Notes under the pieces: generated by a model
Seen by the model: the letters and a program-made list of their open reading frames with translations, nothing else
Database searches by the model: none
What the model was told of the DNA's origin: nothing
Translations under genes and position numbers: made by a program
Assembly (NCBI RefSeq): GCF_900142105.1
Contig: NZ_FQZS01000005.1
Span: 62,001 to 126,000 of the forward strand
Source: Lutispora thermophila DSM 19022
GTDB taxonomy: Bacteria > Bacillota > Clostridia > Lutisporales > Lutisporaceae
Direction: 5' to 3'
Length of the DNA stretch: 64,000 nt
Shown: positions 1 through 10,143 of the stretch, piece by piece
How the letters are laid out: each line of letters begins with the position of its first letter
Position numbering within the stretch: the first letter of the stretch is position 1

Positions 1-3000
1 TGGATTTTGAATCAAGAGACTACTATAGAAAAATAATATCAGAAATATCCGGAAAACACGGTATATCTGAAACAAAGGTAGCAAATGGAGCCGTAAATCT
101 TTCTAAAAAAGCAATGAAGCTGAATGAGCCTTTTAAGAAAACCCATGTTGGTTACTATTTAATTGATGAAGGCAGAAAGGAATTGTATCAGGAACTGAAC
201 ATTAAGTCAGAAGAAATCAGGCTTAAGTCCATGAAACCGTATTTGGCATCTGTAGTATCTTTTTCAGTGTTGTATATAATATTGACTGTTTGTTTATTGG
301 GAAAGGGTTTACGCTTTGGTGATATAGTTTTGTTGTGCACTTTGCTGCTAATTCCTGCTTCTGAGATAGGAGTAAGTTTGACCAATTATGTGTTCATGAA
401 GTTATATAAACCGACCTTTCTACCTAGGCTTGAATTTGCCCATGGTATACCTGATGAATCAAAGACTATTGTCATAATACCAGCACTTTTAAGCAGCAAA
501 AATGCTGCAATGGAGTTAATAGAAAAGATGGAAGTATACTATCTGGCCAATAAGGATAAAAATCTGTTTTTTGGTTTGATAGGTGATTTCAAAGACAGCG
601 ATAGGGAGAATAATCCAGAGGATGAATCCATTGTAGAAGCTGCTATGGAAGGCGTTAAGATTTTAAATGAAAAGTACAAAGAAGGTAGGACTATTTTTTA
701 CTATTTTCACAGAAAGAGAGAGTTCAATGACAAACAGAACAAATGGATGGGTTGGGAGAGAAAAAGAGGAGCCATAGTGCAGTTTAATGACTTATTATCC
801 GGAAGAGAAAGCAATTCCTTTGTGTATAAGTCATCAGGTGTGGATGAATTGAAGGATATCAAATATGTAATAACCATCGATTCAGACACAAATCTAATTA
901 TGGAAAGTGCAGCAAAGCTTATAGGAACCATTGAACATCCTTTGAACAAACCGGTTTATGATAAAGAGAGAGGTATTGTGACAGAAGGTTATGGCATAAT
1001 CCAGCCAAGGATAGGAGTAGATGTTGAAGATTCAAATAAGACGCTGTTTTCACAAATTTTCGCCGGTGATGGAGGTATTGAACCTTATACTACAGCGGTA
1101 TCAAATATATATCAAGATGTTTTTGGGGAGGGTATATTCACAGGAAAAGGTATTTATGATTTATCAATGTTCAATGAAGTAACCAAAGAAAAGATTGAAG
1201 ATAATACCATACTGAGCCATGATTTACTGGAGGGAAGCCTACTTAGGACAGGTTTAGCGGGGGATATTGAGTTAATAGACGGTTTCCCCGGAAAATATCT
1301 ATCTCATGCTTCAAGACAGCATAGATGGACAAGAGGAGATTGGCAACTGATAAAATGGATAACGGGGAAAAATCCGTTGACATCACTATCGAGATGGAAG
1401 ATGGTGGACAATCTGAGAAGAAGCATGATACAGCCTTCTATATACCTATTGCTTCTATTAGGCATCCTTTGTTTGCCATGTTCCGTAATGAAACTGATTC
1501 TTGTTCCAATATTTTTATTTCTGTTTCCAAATTTGCTGTGGCTCATTTCTATTATTGAAAGAAAAAGCAAGGATACAAGACAGTATATGCAATTGCTGAA
1601 AAAAACTGTTTATCAACTTTTTTTCCTTATGGCATTCTTGCCCTACAACGCATATATGATGATGGATGCAGCAATAAGAAGTTTATATAGAGTTTTTTAC
1701 TCTCATAGAAACATGTTGGAGTGGGTGACTGCAGCAGATGCTGAGAAAAAGCTCAAGTCAGACCTGAAGGGATATTATATTAAAAGCAAATGCACTATAG
1801 TATTGACATTGATTTTTGCTGTAGTTGTGACTATAAAGCAGGTCTTTGATGTGGCTGCCGCTATTCTCCTGGGTCTATGGATATTATCGCCTTACATAGC
1901 CTATAAAGCCAGTGAAGATGTTAAAACTCAAAAGCCTGCTCTAACTGACGAAGATAGGGAGAATATACAAAGAATAGGAAGAAAGACTTGGGCTTACTAT
2001 GAAGAATTGGTACGCGAGGAGTTTAATTATCTCCCACCGGATAATTACCAGGAATATCCGCCTAAAGGAGCCGCACCAAGAACTTCACCCACCAATATAG
2101 GATTATATCTTGTATCTACTCTTGCTGCCGCAGACTTGGGCTATATCAATGCAATACAGATGTTGGAAAGAGTAGAAAATACATTGAATACCATTGAGAA
2201 GTTGGACAACTGGAAAGGTCATTTATATAACTGGTACGACATTAGAACATTGGAGGTTCTAAGGCCACTCTATGTTTCCACTGTAGACAGTGGTAATTTC
2301 ATATCCTATTTGATTCTTTTAATGCAAGGACTGGAGGATTATATTGATAAAATTGACAATCCGGAAAAAATCAAGGATATCATCAGCAGGATAGAGGTTA
2401 TTATTGAAAGAACAGAATTCATTCATTTATATGACAAAAATAAGAACCTGTTCTCGATAGGATATGATGTGGAAAAAGAGAAATTAACTAATTCATATTA
2501 TGATTTGCTGGCTTCTGAAGCCAGAACCACAAGTTATGTGGCAACAGCAAGGAGAGAGGTCCCATTGAGACATTGGAGAAAGCTAGGAAGAGCTTTGACC
2601 TGCATTGGAAAAAACAGGACTTTGGTGTCCTGGACTGGAACCATGTTCGAATATTTCATGCCTGCATTGATAATGAGAAAATTTGATAATACCATATTTG
2701 ACGAAACCTATAAGGGGGTGCTTCAGGCACAGAAAGAGTATGGTAATAGAAACAATGTGCCATGGGGTACGTCAGAATCAGGATATTATACCTTTGATTT
2801 GGACCTTAACTATCAATATAAGGCCTTCGGTGTACCTGATTTGGGTTTAAAAAGGGGTTTAATTGAAGATGTAGTTATATCTCCATACTCAACTGTGATG
2901 ACAGTCAATTTTGACCCAAAAGGTGCATCTAAGAATCTTAAGAAGCTCATAGAGTTAGGGTTGGAAGGAAAGTATGGATTATATGAGGCTGTGGACTTCA

Positions 3001-6000
3001 CGGTTAAGAGAATTCCTATGGAATCCAAGTTCCAGATAATCAAAAGCTATATGGCTCACCATCAGGGAATGAGTTTGCTTGCCATATGCAATTTTCTCAA
3101 GGATGATATCATGATTAGAAGATTCCATAGTCATCCATTGATAAAAGCAGGAGAAGTATTGCTTCAGGAGAGGATTCCGGAGAACATTATCATTACCAAA
3201 GAATATAAGGAAACAAGTCAAGACATAAATCGACAGAAAAACTTATATAAAGAAGGAGTTAGAAACTACAGTTCGGTTGAAGTATTACCTCCACCTTGTC
3301 AAATACTCACAAACGGCAGATATTCAGTTTTGTTAAACAATAGAGGGGGAGGATACAGCAAACTTGATGGGATTCTCATAAACCGCTGGCGTAACGATGC
3401 TATAGAAGGAGGTTATGGGAATTACATTTTCGTGAGAAATATAACCACTGATAAGGTATGGTCAACAACATGGGAACCCTTCAATGATGACCCGGATGGA
3501 TATAATGTAGCCTTTTATCAGTCAAGAGCTGAGTTTATAAGGATTGATGATGATATAAAGACTGTTACTGAGGTATTTATATCACCAGAAGACAATGTGG
3601 AAATAAGAAGGGTTAAGATAGAAAACCACGGTAAAGAGCCGGTGACATTGGAAGTAACCAGCTACATTGAAGTGGTTTTGACTACTGAAGCAGCAGATAT
3701 AGCTCATAGAGCCTTTTCAAACCTTTTTGTAAGAACAGAATATTTGGAAGAGTACAATAGCATTATGGCAGTCAGAAAGCCAAGGGAGGGCCATGGACAG
3801 GAATGGTGGGCTTTCCATAGTTCATTGACAGATGACTCTGGGCTGGAAAATGTGGAGTACGAAACAAATAGAGCTAATTTCATAGGTAGAGGAAGAGACA
3901 TCGCTAAACCTATAGCTTTATGCCAGTCGTTGACAAATAGTTCTGGAACTGTTCTTGATCCAATAATGAGCATAAGGCGAGTTATAAAAATAAAGGCCGG
4001 TGGGCATGGAGAAGTTTCATTTGTAACGGGATGTGCCAACTCCAAGGAAGAAATTCGAGAAATGATAGCAAAATACCAAGAAGCATCGGCCATAGATAGA
4101 GCCTATGCTTTGGCAATTACCAGAAGCCAAGTTGAAGGAGCTTATTTAAATCTTGATGCAAATGATATCGTTGGCTTTGAAAAGCTCATTGGGCATCTGG
4201 TTTATGGCAGCCCTACAAGAACTTTGCATAAGGAATATATAATTAAGAACAAAAAAGGACAGCCATCTCTATGGCCTTTCGGGATTTCAGGTGATTTGCC
4301 TATTATGCTTATAAGCATAAGCGATGAAAGGGACATACCCATCCTCAAGCAGGCCATTAAAGCCCATGAGTTCTTGCGAATAAAAGGGTTTATCATGGAC
4401 TTAGTGATATTGAACATGGATGAAAGCAGCTATCTTCAACCTTTGAGAACTGCTATAACCAATGCTGTGGAAGGAAGCCATGGTAAACATTTAATAGGCA
4501 GACCAGGAGGGGTGTCCATTGTAAATGCAGTGAACATTTCACAAGAAGATAAGGAACTCTTGATAGCTGCATCTACTTTGGTATTTAAGGCTGAAGCCGG
4601 TTCAATAGAAAAACAGCTTGTGGATATAGAAATAAAAAGAAAGAAGAGAAGAAATACTATTGATTTATTGAATAACAAAAAATCTGATATTCCTAGATTG
4701 AAAAATCTTTTGCTGTTTAATGGCTATGGTGGGTTTAGCCCTGACGGTAGTGAATACATAATGAATCTAAAGAAGGATCTCAACACTCCTGCACCTTGGA
4801 TTAATGTGGTGTCAAACCCGAACTTTGGATTTATAATCTCAGAAAGAGGCGGAGGTTATGTTTGGGCAGAAAACAGCAGAGAATATAAGCTTACTTCTTG
4901 GACCAATGACCCCATAAGCGATAAACCCCAAGAAAAGATTTATTTAAAGGATGATGAAATGGGTATTATATGGTCATTTAGCCCAGAATCAGAAGAAAAT
5001 ATGGAAACATGGACTGTGACCCATGGGTGGGGTTATACAATTCTCAATAAGGATTGCAATGGTCTAAGTCAACAATTAGAAATGTTCGTACCTTGGAAAG
5101 AAAAGATTAAGATAAGCATGTTAAGGTTGAAGAATAAAGATGGCAGAAAGAGAACATTGAGGCTTTGCTATTATATGGAGCCGGTGCTTGGGGTAAGTCC
5201 AAAGGAAACCAAGCAGCATATAATCGTAGGATATGATTCAGATATAGATGGATTGATAATGAAGAACGGATACAATATTGATTTTCCGGGAAGATTGGCA
5301 TATATGTCCTCCTCGGAACCCATTATAGAGTATAAGACCAATAAGCTGGAATTTCTTGATTTATTGGAGGAAGCCTCGGAAATTGATTTGAGCATAGGCT
5401 ATGAACCCTGTGGTGCCATTGAAATAGAGATCACTCTGGGGCCGGAAGAAGAAAAAGTCATGGCCTTTTACTTAGGTCAGAGCAACAGCTATAGTGATAT
5501 AAAAAATATTATGGATAAATATAAGGATGTATCAGTCGTTGAAGCAGAGTTGGAGAATGTGAAGAGAAACTGGAGAGATATGACTGGTAGAATCAGTGTG
5601 GAAACCCCGGATAAATCAATGGATATCATGCTTAATGGATGGCTTATATATCAGACTATAGCGTGTAGACTATGGGGAAGATCCGGGTTCTATCAGTCCG
5701 GAGGAGCCTTTGGTTTCAGAGATCAGCTCCAGGATGCCATGAACATAGGCATGATAATGCCGGAATTGTTAAAGCAGCAAATATTGCTCCATTGCAGTCA
5801 TCAATTTGAAGAAGGAGATGTGCTTCATTGGTGGCATCCAGTAACAGAAGAAAAGGGTGTAAGGACAAGATTCTCAGATGACTTATTGTGGCTTCCCTAT
5901 GGGGTTATACAATATATCAGATATACAGAGGATAGAAGCATTCTGGACATAGAAATTCCATATGTTAAAGCCGAACCTTTGAAGGAAGGGGAGGATGAAC

Positions 6001-7082
6001 GATATGGAGTAATCCAGAAATCATCAATGACAGGAACTGTATATGAACATTGTGTCAAGGCCATAGATAGAAGTTTGAATTTTGGGGATCATAAACTGCC
6101 ACTGATGGGCTCTGGAGATTGGAATGACGGAATGAATCTTGTTGGGAATAAAGGAAAGGGAGAAAGTGTATGGCTTGCTTTCTTCTTATATGAGATACTC
6201 ATGGATTTTGTGCCCATTTGTGAGTATAGGCAGGATATTGAAAGAATGGCACAATATAAGAAGACCATGGAAAATATTAAAGAAGCAATAGAGGAAAATG
6301 CATGGGACGGTCAGTGGTATAGGCGAGCATATTTCGATGATGGAACTCCTTTGGGGTCATCAGAAAATAAAGAATGCATGATAGATTCCATTGCTCAAAG
6401 CTGGTCCGTAATGTCAGGAGCCGCTTCTCCTGAAAGAGCAGCCATGGCTATGGAGTCGGTGAAAAGGCATTTGGTGAAGGAAGAGGAAAGCATGGTGCTG
6501 CTGTTTACTCCTCCCTTTGACAAAACCAACCATAATCCCGGATATATAAAATCCTATGTTCCTGGGGTAAGGGAGAACGGAGGACAGTATACCCATGGGG
6601 CCGTATGGACCATATGTGCTTTTGCACAGATGGGAGATGGAAATATGGCTTATAAGATATTCCACATGATAAATCCCATAAACCACGCTCGTACCCCCAT
6701 TGAATGTTCTTTATACAAGGTGGAACCTTATGCAGTGGCAGCGGATGTATATTCAGCTAATCAACATGTGGGAAGAGGTGGATGGTCTTGGTATACTGGA
6801 GCTGCTGGATGGTTATACAAGGCAGGAATCGAATATATACTGGGAATAAAGATAAGGGGAAAAAGATTGGTTATAGACCCATGCATTCCGACATACTGGG
6901 AAGGCTATAAGGTGGTTTATAATCACTTTGGAACCATATACAACATAATGATATCAAATCCAAGTAATATTTCGAAAGGTGTCCTGTCCATCACCTTGGA
7001 TGGTAATGCTATAGTTGGAAATTCCATAGAAATTGCTGATGATAAGAATATTCATCAAGTGAATGTAATAATGGGTTGTTAA
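1..7082 (+). CDS. ndvB: cyclic beta-1,2-glucan synthase-like protein (NdvB/ChvB family), 5' end outside window
   Basis: The frame is open from the first bases of the window through the Met at 114, so the gene begins upstream; about 2360 residues are visible, while family members are about 2800. Counting from the Met at 114: a GT84-type glycosyltransferase region with a DxD-like DSDTN near residue 255; hydrophobic membrane segments near 45-90, 445-530 and 585-630; a glycoamylase-like region (PWGTSESGYY near 880, MAHHQGMSLL near 980); then GH94-type phosphorylase modules ending with GDWNDGMN near 2000. In the family this is an inner-membrane enzyme that polymerises beta-1,2-glucose from UDP-glucose, with the C-terminal module controlling chain length. 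Whether this one makes cyclic or linear glucan cannot be read from the sequence. It ends about 50 bases before sdaAB. Confidence 0.88.
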   Translation, partial: DFESRDYYRKIISEISGKHGISETKVANGAVNLSKKAMKLNEPFKKTHVGYYLIDEGRKELYQELNIKSEEIRLKSMKPYLASVVSFSVLYIILTVCLLGKGLRFGDIVLLCTLLLIPASEIGVSLTNYVFMKLYKPTFLPRLEFAHGIPDESKTIVIIPALLSSKNAAMELIEKMEVYYLANKDKNLFFGLIGDFKDSDRENNPEDESIVEAAMEGVKILNEKYKEGRTIFYYFHRKREFNDKQNKWMGWERKRGAIVQFNDLLSGRESNSFVYKSSGVDELKDIKYVITIDSDTNLIMESAAKLIGTIEHPLNKPVYDKERGIVTEGYGIIQPRIGVDVEDSNKTLFSQIFAGDGGIEPYTTAVSNIYQDVFGEGIFTGKGIYDLSMFNEVTKEKIEDNTILSHDLLEGSLLRTGLAGDIELIDGFPGKYLSHASRQHRWTRGDWQLIKWITGKNPLTSLSRWKMVDNLRRSMIQPSIYLLLLLGILCLPCSVMKLILVPIFLFLFPNLLWLISIIERKSKDTRQYMQLLKKTVYQLFFLMAFLPYNAYMMMDAAIRSLYRVFYSHRNMLEWVTAADAEKKLKSDLKGYYIKSKCTIVLTLIFAVVVTIKQVFDVAAAILLGLWILSPYIAYKASEDVKTQKPALTDEDRENIQRIGRKTWAYYEELVREEFNYLPPDNYQEYPPKGAAPRTSPTNIGLYLVSTLAAADLGYINAIQMLERVENTLNTIEKLDNWKGHLYNWYDIRTLEVLRPLYVSTVDSGNFISYLILLMQGLEDYIDKIDNPEKIKDIISRIEVIIERTEFIHLYDKNKNLFSIGYDVEKEKLTNSYYDLLASEARTTSYVATARREVPLRHWRKLGRALTCIGKNRTLVSWTGTMFEYFMPALIMRKFDNTIFDETYKGVLQAQKEYGNRNNVPWGTSESGYYTFDLDLNYQYKAFGVPDLGLKRGLIEDVVISPYSTVMTVNFDPKGASKNLKKLIELGLEGKYGLYEAVDFTVKRIPMESKFQIIKSYMAHHQGMSLLAICNFLKDDIMIRRFHSHPLIKAGEVLLQERIPENIIITKEYKETSQDINRQKNLYKEGVRNYSSVEVLPPPCQILTNGRYSVLLNNRGGGYSKLDGILINRWRNDAIEGGYGNYIFVRNITTDKVWSTTWEPFNDDPDGYNVAFYQSRAEFIRIDDDIKTVTEVFISPEDNVEIRRVKIENHGKEPVTLEVTSYIEVVLTTEAADIAHRAFSNLFVRTEYLEEYNSIMAVRKPREGHGQEWWAFHSSLTDDSGLENVEYETNRANFIGRGRDIAKPIALCQSLTNSSGTVLDPIMSIRRVIKIKAGGHGEVSFVTGCANSKEEIREMIAKYQEASAIDRAYALAITRSQVEGAYLNLDANDIVGFEKLIGHLVYGSPTRTLHKEYIIKNKKGQPSLWPFGISGDLPIMLISISDERDIPILKQAIKAHEFLRIKGFIMDLVILNMDESSYLQPLRTAITNAVEGSHGKHLIGRPGGVSIVNAVNISQEDKELLIAASTLVFKAEAGSIEKQLVDIEIKRKKRRNTIDLLNNKKSDIPRLKNLLLFNGYGGFSPDGSEYIMNLKKDLNTPAPWINVVSNPNFGFIISERGGGYVWAENSREYKLTSWTNDPISDKPQEKIYLKDDEMGIIWSFSPESEENMETWTVTHGWGYTILNKDCNGLSQQLEMFVPWKEKIKISMLRLKNKDGRKRTLRLCYYMEPVLGVSPKETKQHIIVGYDSDIDGLIMKNGYNIDFPGRLAYMSSSEPIIEYKTNKLEFLDLLEEASEIDLSIGYEPCGAIEIEITLGPEEEKVMAFYLGQSNSYSDIKNIMDKYKDVSVVEAELENVKRNWRDMTGRISVETPDKSMDIMLNGWLIYQTIACRLWGRSGFYQSGGAFGFRDQLQDAMNIGMIMPELLKQQILLHCSHQFEEGDVLHWWHPVTEEKGVRTRFSDDLLWLPYGVIQYIRYTEDRSILDIEIPYVKAEPLKEGEDERYGVIQKSSMTGTVYEHCVKAIDRSLNFGDHKLPLMGSGDWNDGMNLVGNKGKGESVWLAFFLYEILMDFVPICEYRQDIERMAQYKKTMENIKEAIEENAWDGQWYRRAYFDDGTPLGSSENKECMIDSIAQSWSVMSGAASPERAAMAMESVKRHLVKEEESMVLLFTPPFDKTNHNPGYIKSYVPGVRENGGQYTHGAVWTICAFAQMGDGNMAYKIFHMINPINHARTPIECSLYKVEPYAVAADVYSANQHVGRGGWSWYTGAAGWLYKAGIEYILGIKIRGKRLVIDPCIPTYWEGYKVVYNHFGTIYNIMISNPSNISKGVLSITLDGNAIVGNSIEIADDKNIHQVNVIMGC

Positions 7083-7131
7083 AGATAATATGGAATGATA
7101 TTATAAATGAGAAAGAGGTGAGATTAACTGT

Positions 7132-7788
7132 ATGAATTTGTTTGATATAATTGGCCCGGTTATGATAGGACCATCCAGTTCCCATACTGCCGGAGCTGCT
7201 AGATTGGGGAAGCTAGCCCGCAATATATTTGGAGAGGATTTTAATAAGGCAGATATAACACTATACAATTCTTTTGCAAAAACCGGTCAAGGGCATGGCA
7301 CTGATAAAGCCATTGTGGCAGGAATTTTGGGAATGGATCCTGATGATGAAGATTTGAGAAATGCCATTGATTTAAGCCATGAATCCGGAATAGAAGTAAA
7401 TTTAATTTTAGAGGAAAGCAAACGAGAGTTGCATCCAAACACTGCTAAGATAATACTATATGGTAAAGATAAAACGATGAGTATAACAGGTTGTTCTCTA
7501 GGTGGTGGCAGAGTCATGATACAGGATATAGATGGTTTTAAAACCGAGTTTACAGGCGAGTTCAATACAATTATATCTGTACAGAGGGATAAACCTGGCA
7601 TCGTAGCATATGTTACATCGTACTTGGCCCAAAAAAACATCAATATAGCTCAAATGAAGCTTTCCAGAAGATCAAAAGGAGATATGGCCTTGATGATCAT
7701 TGAGACTGACGAAACACCACCAAAGTCTGTTAAAGAGGACCTGGAAAAACATGAAGGAATATATAAAATAGTAATATCAACAATTTAA
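7132..7788 (+). CDS. sdaAB: L-serine dehydratase, iron-sulfur type, beta subunit
   Basis: The 218-residue protein opens with the family signature GPSSSHTAGAARLG (residues 12-25) and ends with an ACT domain (about 146-218, starting at IISVQRDKPG). The ACT domain is the usual site of serine sensing in this split form of the enzyme. With the alpha subunit it deaminates L-serine to pyruvate and ammonia in the cytosol. The ATG follows an AGAGGTGAG ribosome site. It lies 11 bases upstream of sdaAA, so the two subunits are surely cotranscribed. The split two-gene form is typical of Firmicutes. Confidence 0.95.
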   Translation: MNLFDIIGPVMIGPSSSHTAGAARLGKLARNIFGEDFNKADITLYNSFAKTGQGHGTDKAIVAGILGMDPDDEDLRNAIDLSHESGIEVNLILEESKRELHPNTAKIILYGKDKTMSITGCSLGGGRVMIQDIDGFKTEFTGEFNTIISVQRDKPGIVAYVTSYLAQKNINIAQMKLSRRSKGDMALMIIETDETPPKSVKEDLEKHEGIYKIVISTI

Positions 7789-7799
7789 GGAGGATTAAC

Positions 7800-8675
7800 A
7801 TGTCTCTGTATACTATGAGGCAGATTATTGAATTAGCTGAAGAAAAAGGTTTGAAGATTTCTGATGTAGCTTTGGAGTTGGAGAGTAAAGAAAGTGGATT
7901 ATCAATAGATGAAATAAAAAAGAGGATGGCCTATAATTACGAAATAATGAAAAATTCTGTTTCACATGGCATAAGTCAGGTAATGCCTTCTGTAAGCGGA
8001 CTAACAGGTGGAGAAGGATATAGATTGTGGCATGAAAAGGAGAAAGGATTATCCGGCGAAACCATATTAAAAGCATCCTCAAGAGCCATGGCAGTATCCA
8101 ATGTAAATGCTTCCATGGGGAGAATCGTTGCTGCACCCACCGCCGGTTCCTGTGGAATAATTCCCGGTGTAATGATGACAGTGGCAGAGAAGCTGGGTAA
8201 ATCTGAGGATGAAATTGTCAATGCACTGATTACAACTGCAATTGTAGGAAAGATTATTGCCCAGAATGCAACTCTTGCAGGAGCAGAAGGAGGATGTCAA
8301 GCTGAATGTGGTTCTGCATCTGCCATGGCAGCGGCGGCAGCAGTAGAGCTGGCAGGTGGTACACCCTCTCAGGCAGGTCATGCAGCAGCTATAGCCCTAA
8401 AAGGTATTATGGGACTTGTATGCGATCCTGTAGCTGGATTGGTAGAGGTACCATGCATTAAAAGAAATAGCTTTGGTGCAGCTCAAGCCATATTGGCGGC
8501 GGATATGGCCATGGCAGGCATCGAAAGTGTAATACCCGTAGATGAGGTCATCAAGGCAATGGGTGAAGTAGGGCGCTCTTTGCCGGTAGAACTTAAAGAA
8601 ACGGCTATGGGAGGTATTGCAGCCTCAAAAACCGGCAAGATGTTGGAAGAGAAGCTTATGAAAAAAGAGAATTAG
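7800..8675 (+). CDS. sdaAA: L-serine dehydratase, iron-sulfur type, alpha subunit
   Basis: This 291-residue catalytic subunit carries the conserved cysteines expected to hold the oxygen-sensitive 4Fe-4S cluster that activates the serine hydroxyl: GSCGIIPG, GGCQAECG, VCDPVAG and EVPCIKRN. The SVSGLTGGEG and TAGSCGI glycine-rich stretches are also typical. The start ATG has an AAGGAGG site 6 bases upstream. It is followed directly by a hairpin terminator, so the operon is just the two subunits. The role is serine fermentation to pyruvate. Confidence 0.95.
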   Translation: MSLYTMRQIIELAEEKGLKISDVALELESKESGLSIDEIKKRMAYNYEIMKNSVSHGISQVMPSVSGLTGGEGYRLWHEKEKGLSGETILKASSRAMAVSNVNASMGRIVAAPTAGSCGIIPGVMMTVAEKLGKSEDEIVNALITTAIVGKIIAQNATLAGAEGGCQAECGSASAMAAAAAVELAGGTPSQAGHAAAIALKGIMGLVCDPVAGLVEVPCIKRNSFGAAQAILAADMAMAGIESVIPVDEVIKAMGEVGRSLPVELKETAMGGIAASKTGKMLEEKLMKKEN

Positions 8676-8694
8676 ACAAAGAAAAATAATAAAA

Positions 8695-8738
8695 TCACCC
8701 AGCAAAGCTGCATATATGCTGCTTTACTGGGTGAATAA
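8695..8738. terminator. hairpin terminator between sdaAA and folT
   Basis: Arms TCACCCAGCAAAGC (8695-8708) and GCTTTACTGGGTGA (8721-8734) pair almost fully. A short T run follows on the plus side and an A-rich stretch precedes it, so it could serve both converging genes. Confidence 0.75.
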
Positions 8739-8790
8739 CTTTTTGCATAGTTAGATAGCAAAAGGAAAAATGTAATGTTGATACATTATT

Positions 8791-9711
8791 TTACATATTT
8801 TTTGAACTGTATTTTGATTCCATGGATGGTCTTTTAATTAATCCATTTAAACTTTGTTGTTTGCTAAAAACTGCTAATAATGTAGCAACAAAATATGCTT
8901 TTACCGTATTGCCCAGAACCTCTTCAATTATGCGCGGAATCCAAATCAATGCAAATGGAAGGGCTTTCCATGCAGAATAAATTGTTTCACGCAAAATGAC
9001 TGTATTAAGGGTCGTTACAATCAATCCAGAACCAATCATGGCAATAAGAAGTTGAGGTATTAGTCCTTCACGCGTATCTGCAAAGAATTTCTTTGATATA
9101 AAAAAATCAGCTATTAGCAAAAAAATTCCTAGAACTGCACTACCGATAATCCCTGATGTTACAAGTTTGATGTAGGTTGACAGATTCATAGATGGGTTTT
9201 TCATATTAATTGTTCTTTTAATAAGCATTTTGCTTATTAAATGCATTTTGTCTATATTGATGTTTTCTTTTTGAACATGATTGTAGAAATCACTATTAAC
9301 CCCGTCGGCAGATAAAAACACAATATTGGATATTCCAATTAATAGTAAAATACCAGAGAAAATTCCTACTATAATTCTCATATTTCTGCTGTTTTTATTC
9401 TGTAGACTTATCCATAAGGCTCCTCTGATAAATCCACCGGCAGCTGCAACCAGTGTCATGAGAGGTAAATAGGTTCCCATGGGTTTTAATATATAGCCTA
9501 AAAAGTCAGATAGTCCGGAAACGATGGCACCATATATGGGACCAAATAATATGGAAGGCATAATAGAGAAAATGCCTGAAATTCCTATACTCATTCCGTT
9601 TTGTCCAAACAAAGGTATATAAAAGGAAAATGATGTTTTCAATACCAGTGAAATACTGAGAAACACAGCAGAAATTGTGATACGGCGTAAGTATAAAGAT
9701 GATTTTTCCAA
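8791..9711 (-). CDS. folT: ECF transporter S component, probable folate-binding subunit (FolT-like)
   Basis: This 306-residue membrane protein has about six hydrophobic helices. It shows the ECF substrate-subunit pattern: an early KTSFSFYIPLFG segment, then GISGIFSIMPSILFGPIYGAIVSGLSDFLG. It carries a polar insert of about 50 residues (near 120-170) that is unusual for the family. The start is TTG at 9711, behind the SD AAGGAGAAG. No T, A or A' ECF module subunit lies nearby, so it would use a shared energising module (group II ECF). The folate assignment is supported by the tetrahydrofolate riboswitch in its leader, independently of protein similarity. An S component for another vitamin is possible on protein evidence alone. 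Confidence 0.8.
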   Translation of the reverse strand: MEKSSLYLRRITISAVFLSISLVLKTSFSFYIPLFGQNGMSIGISGIFSIMPSILFGPIYGAIVSGLSDFLGYILKPMGTYLPLMTLVAAAGGFIRGALWISLQNKNSRNMRIIVGIFSGILLLIGISNIVFLSADGVNSDFYNHVQKENINIDKMHLISKMLIKRTINMKNPSMNLSTYIKLVTSGIIGSAVLGIFLLIADFFISKKFFADTREGLIPQLLIAMIGSGLIVTTLNTVILRETIYSAWKALPFALIWIPRIIEEVLGNTVKAYFVATLLAVFSKQQSLNGLIKRPSMESKYSSKNM

Positions 9712-9782
9712 TTTAACTTCTCCTTTCTAGAAATGAAATATCTGATAGAAAGTTATTGTTAATCGGGATTGCTATGTTATTT

Positions 9783-9830
9783 TCATAAAAACACCTCCTG
9801 TTATGCAACACAGCTACATAACAGGAGGTA
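9783..9830 (-). terminator. riboswitch-controlled intrinsic terminator in folT leader
   Basis: A perfect 12-bp stem (plus-strand 9794-9805 with 9817-9828) is followed on the minus strand by a T run (GTGTTTTTATG). It lies about 30 bases downstream of the THF aptamer. The plus-strand GCTACATA at 9813-9820 within it is complementary to TATGTAGC at 9852-9859 at the 3' edge of the aptamer, giving an alternative antiterminator pairing. Confidence 0.85.
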
Positions 9831-9856
9831 TAATAATTACACCACTTCTCCTATGT

Positions 9857-9971
9857 AGCAGCGGGATGCAAACCTTGTACCGTAAGCTTGTAAAGCTTTT
9901 CGTCCTTCTGACGACTCCCTATTCAGAAGGCACTACAAATCAATGATTCACGCACAAAGTTCTACTCTGCT
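9857..9971 (-). promoter_or_regulatory. tetrahydrofolate (THF) riboswitch aptamer
   Basis: Read on the minus strand, the RNA starts GCAGAGTAGA and ends GGTTTGCATCCCGCTGC. Its internal hairpin pairs CCTTCTGA with TCAGAAGG around the loop ATAGGGAGTCG, followed by ACGAAAAGC. These match, in order, the conserved elements of THF riboswitches: GGAGAGUAGA, a hairpin with a GGGAUGUCG loop, CGAAGC and GCAUCCGCUCC. P1 is AGCAG with CUGCU. The downstream gene is a FolT-like transporter, the commonest target of this class. With the terminator arrangement, THF binding should switch transcription off. Confidence 0.87.
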
Positions 9972-10111
9972 TACGAATCTAGATTTTCAGTAAGGAACAA
10001 TAAGAAAACCATGAATCAAAGCATCACGCCTAGATGGTAGTTTCTAAGATGCCATACTTTGATGCCATACCTTTATGTAGTTAAATCCATTTCTGTCATT
10101 AATATGGCAAT

Positions 10112-10143
10112 ATTATACTATCACACGTTGTATATAGTGTCAA
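10112..10143 (-). promoter_or_regulatory. promoter of the folT leader
   Basis: On the minus strand TTGACA (10143-10138) and TATAAT (10117-10112) are separated by 20 bases. A TAGTAT at 17-base spacing overlaps the same place. A start near 10105 gives a leader of about 395 bases, of which the first 130 precede the THF aptamer. Confidence 0.6.

Noticed and set aside
3704-4093. 129-codon minus-strand frame inside the glucan synthase gene
   Set aside because: Antisense shadow of a well-supported gene; no start signal.
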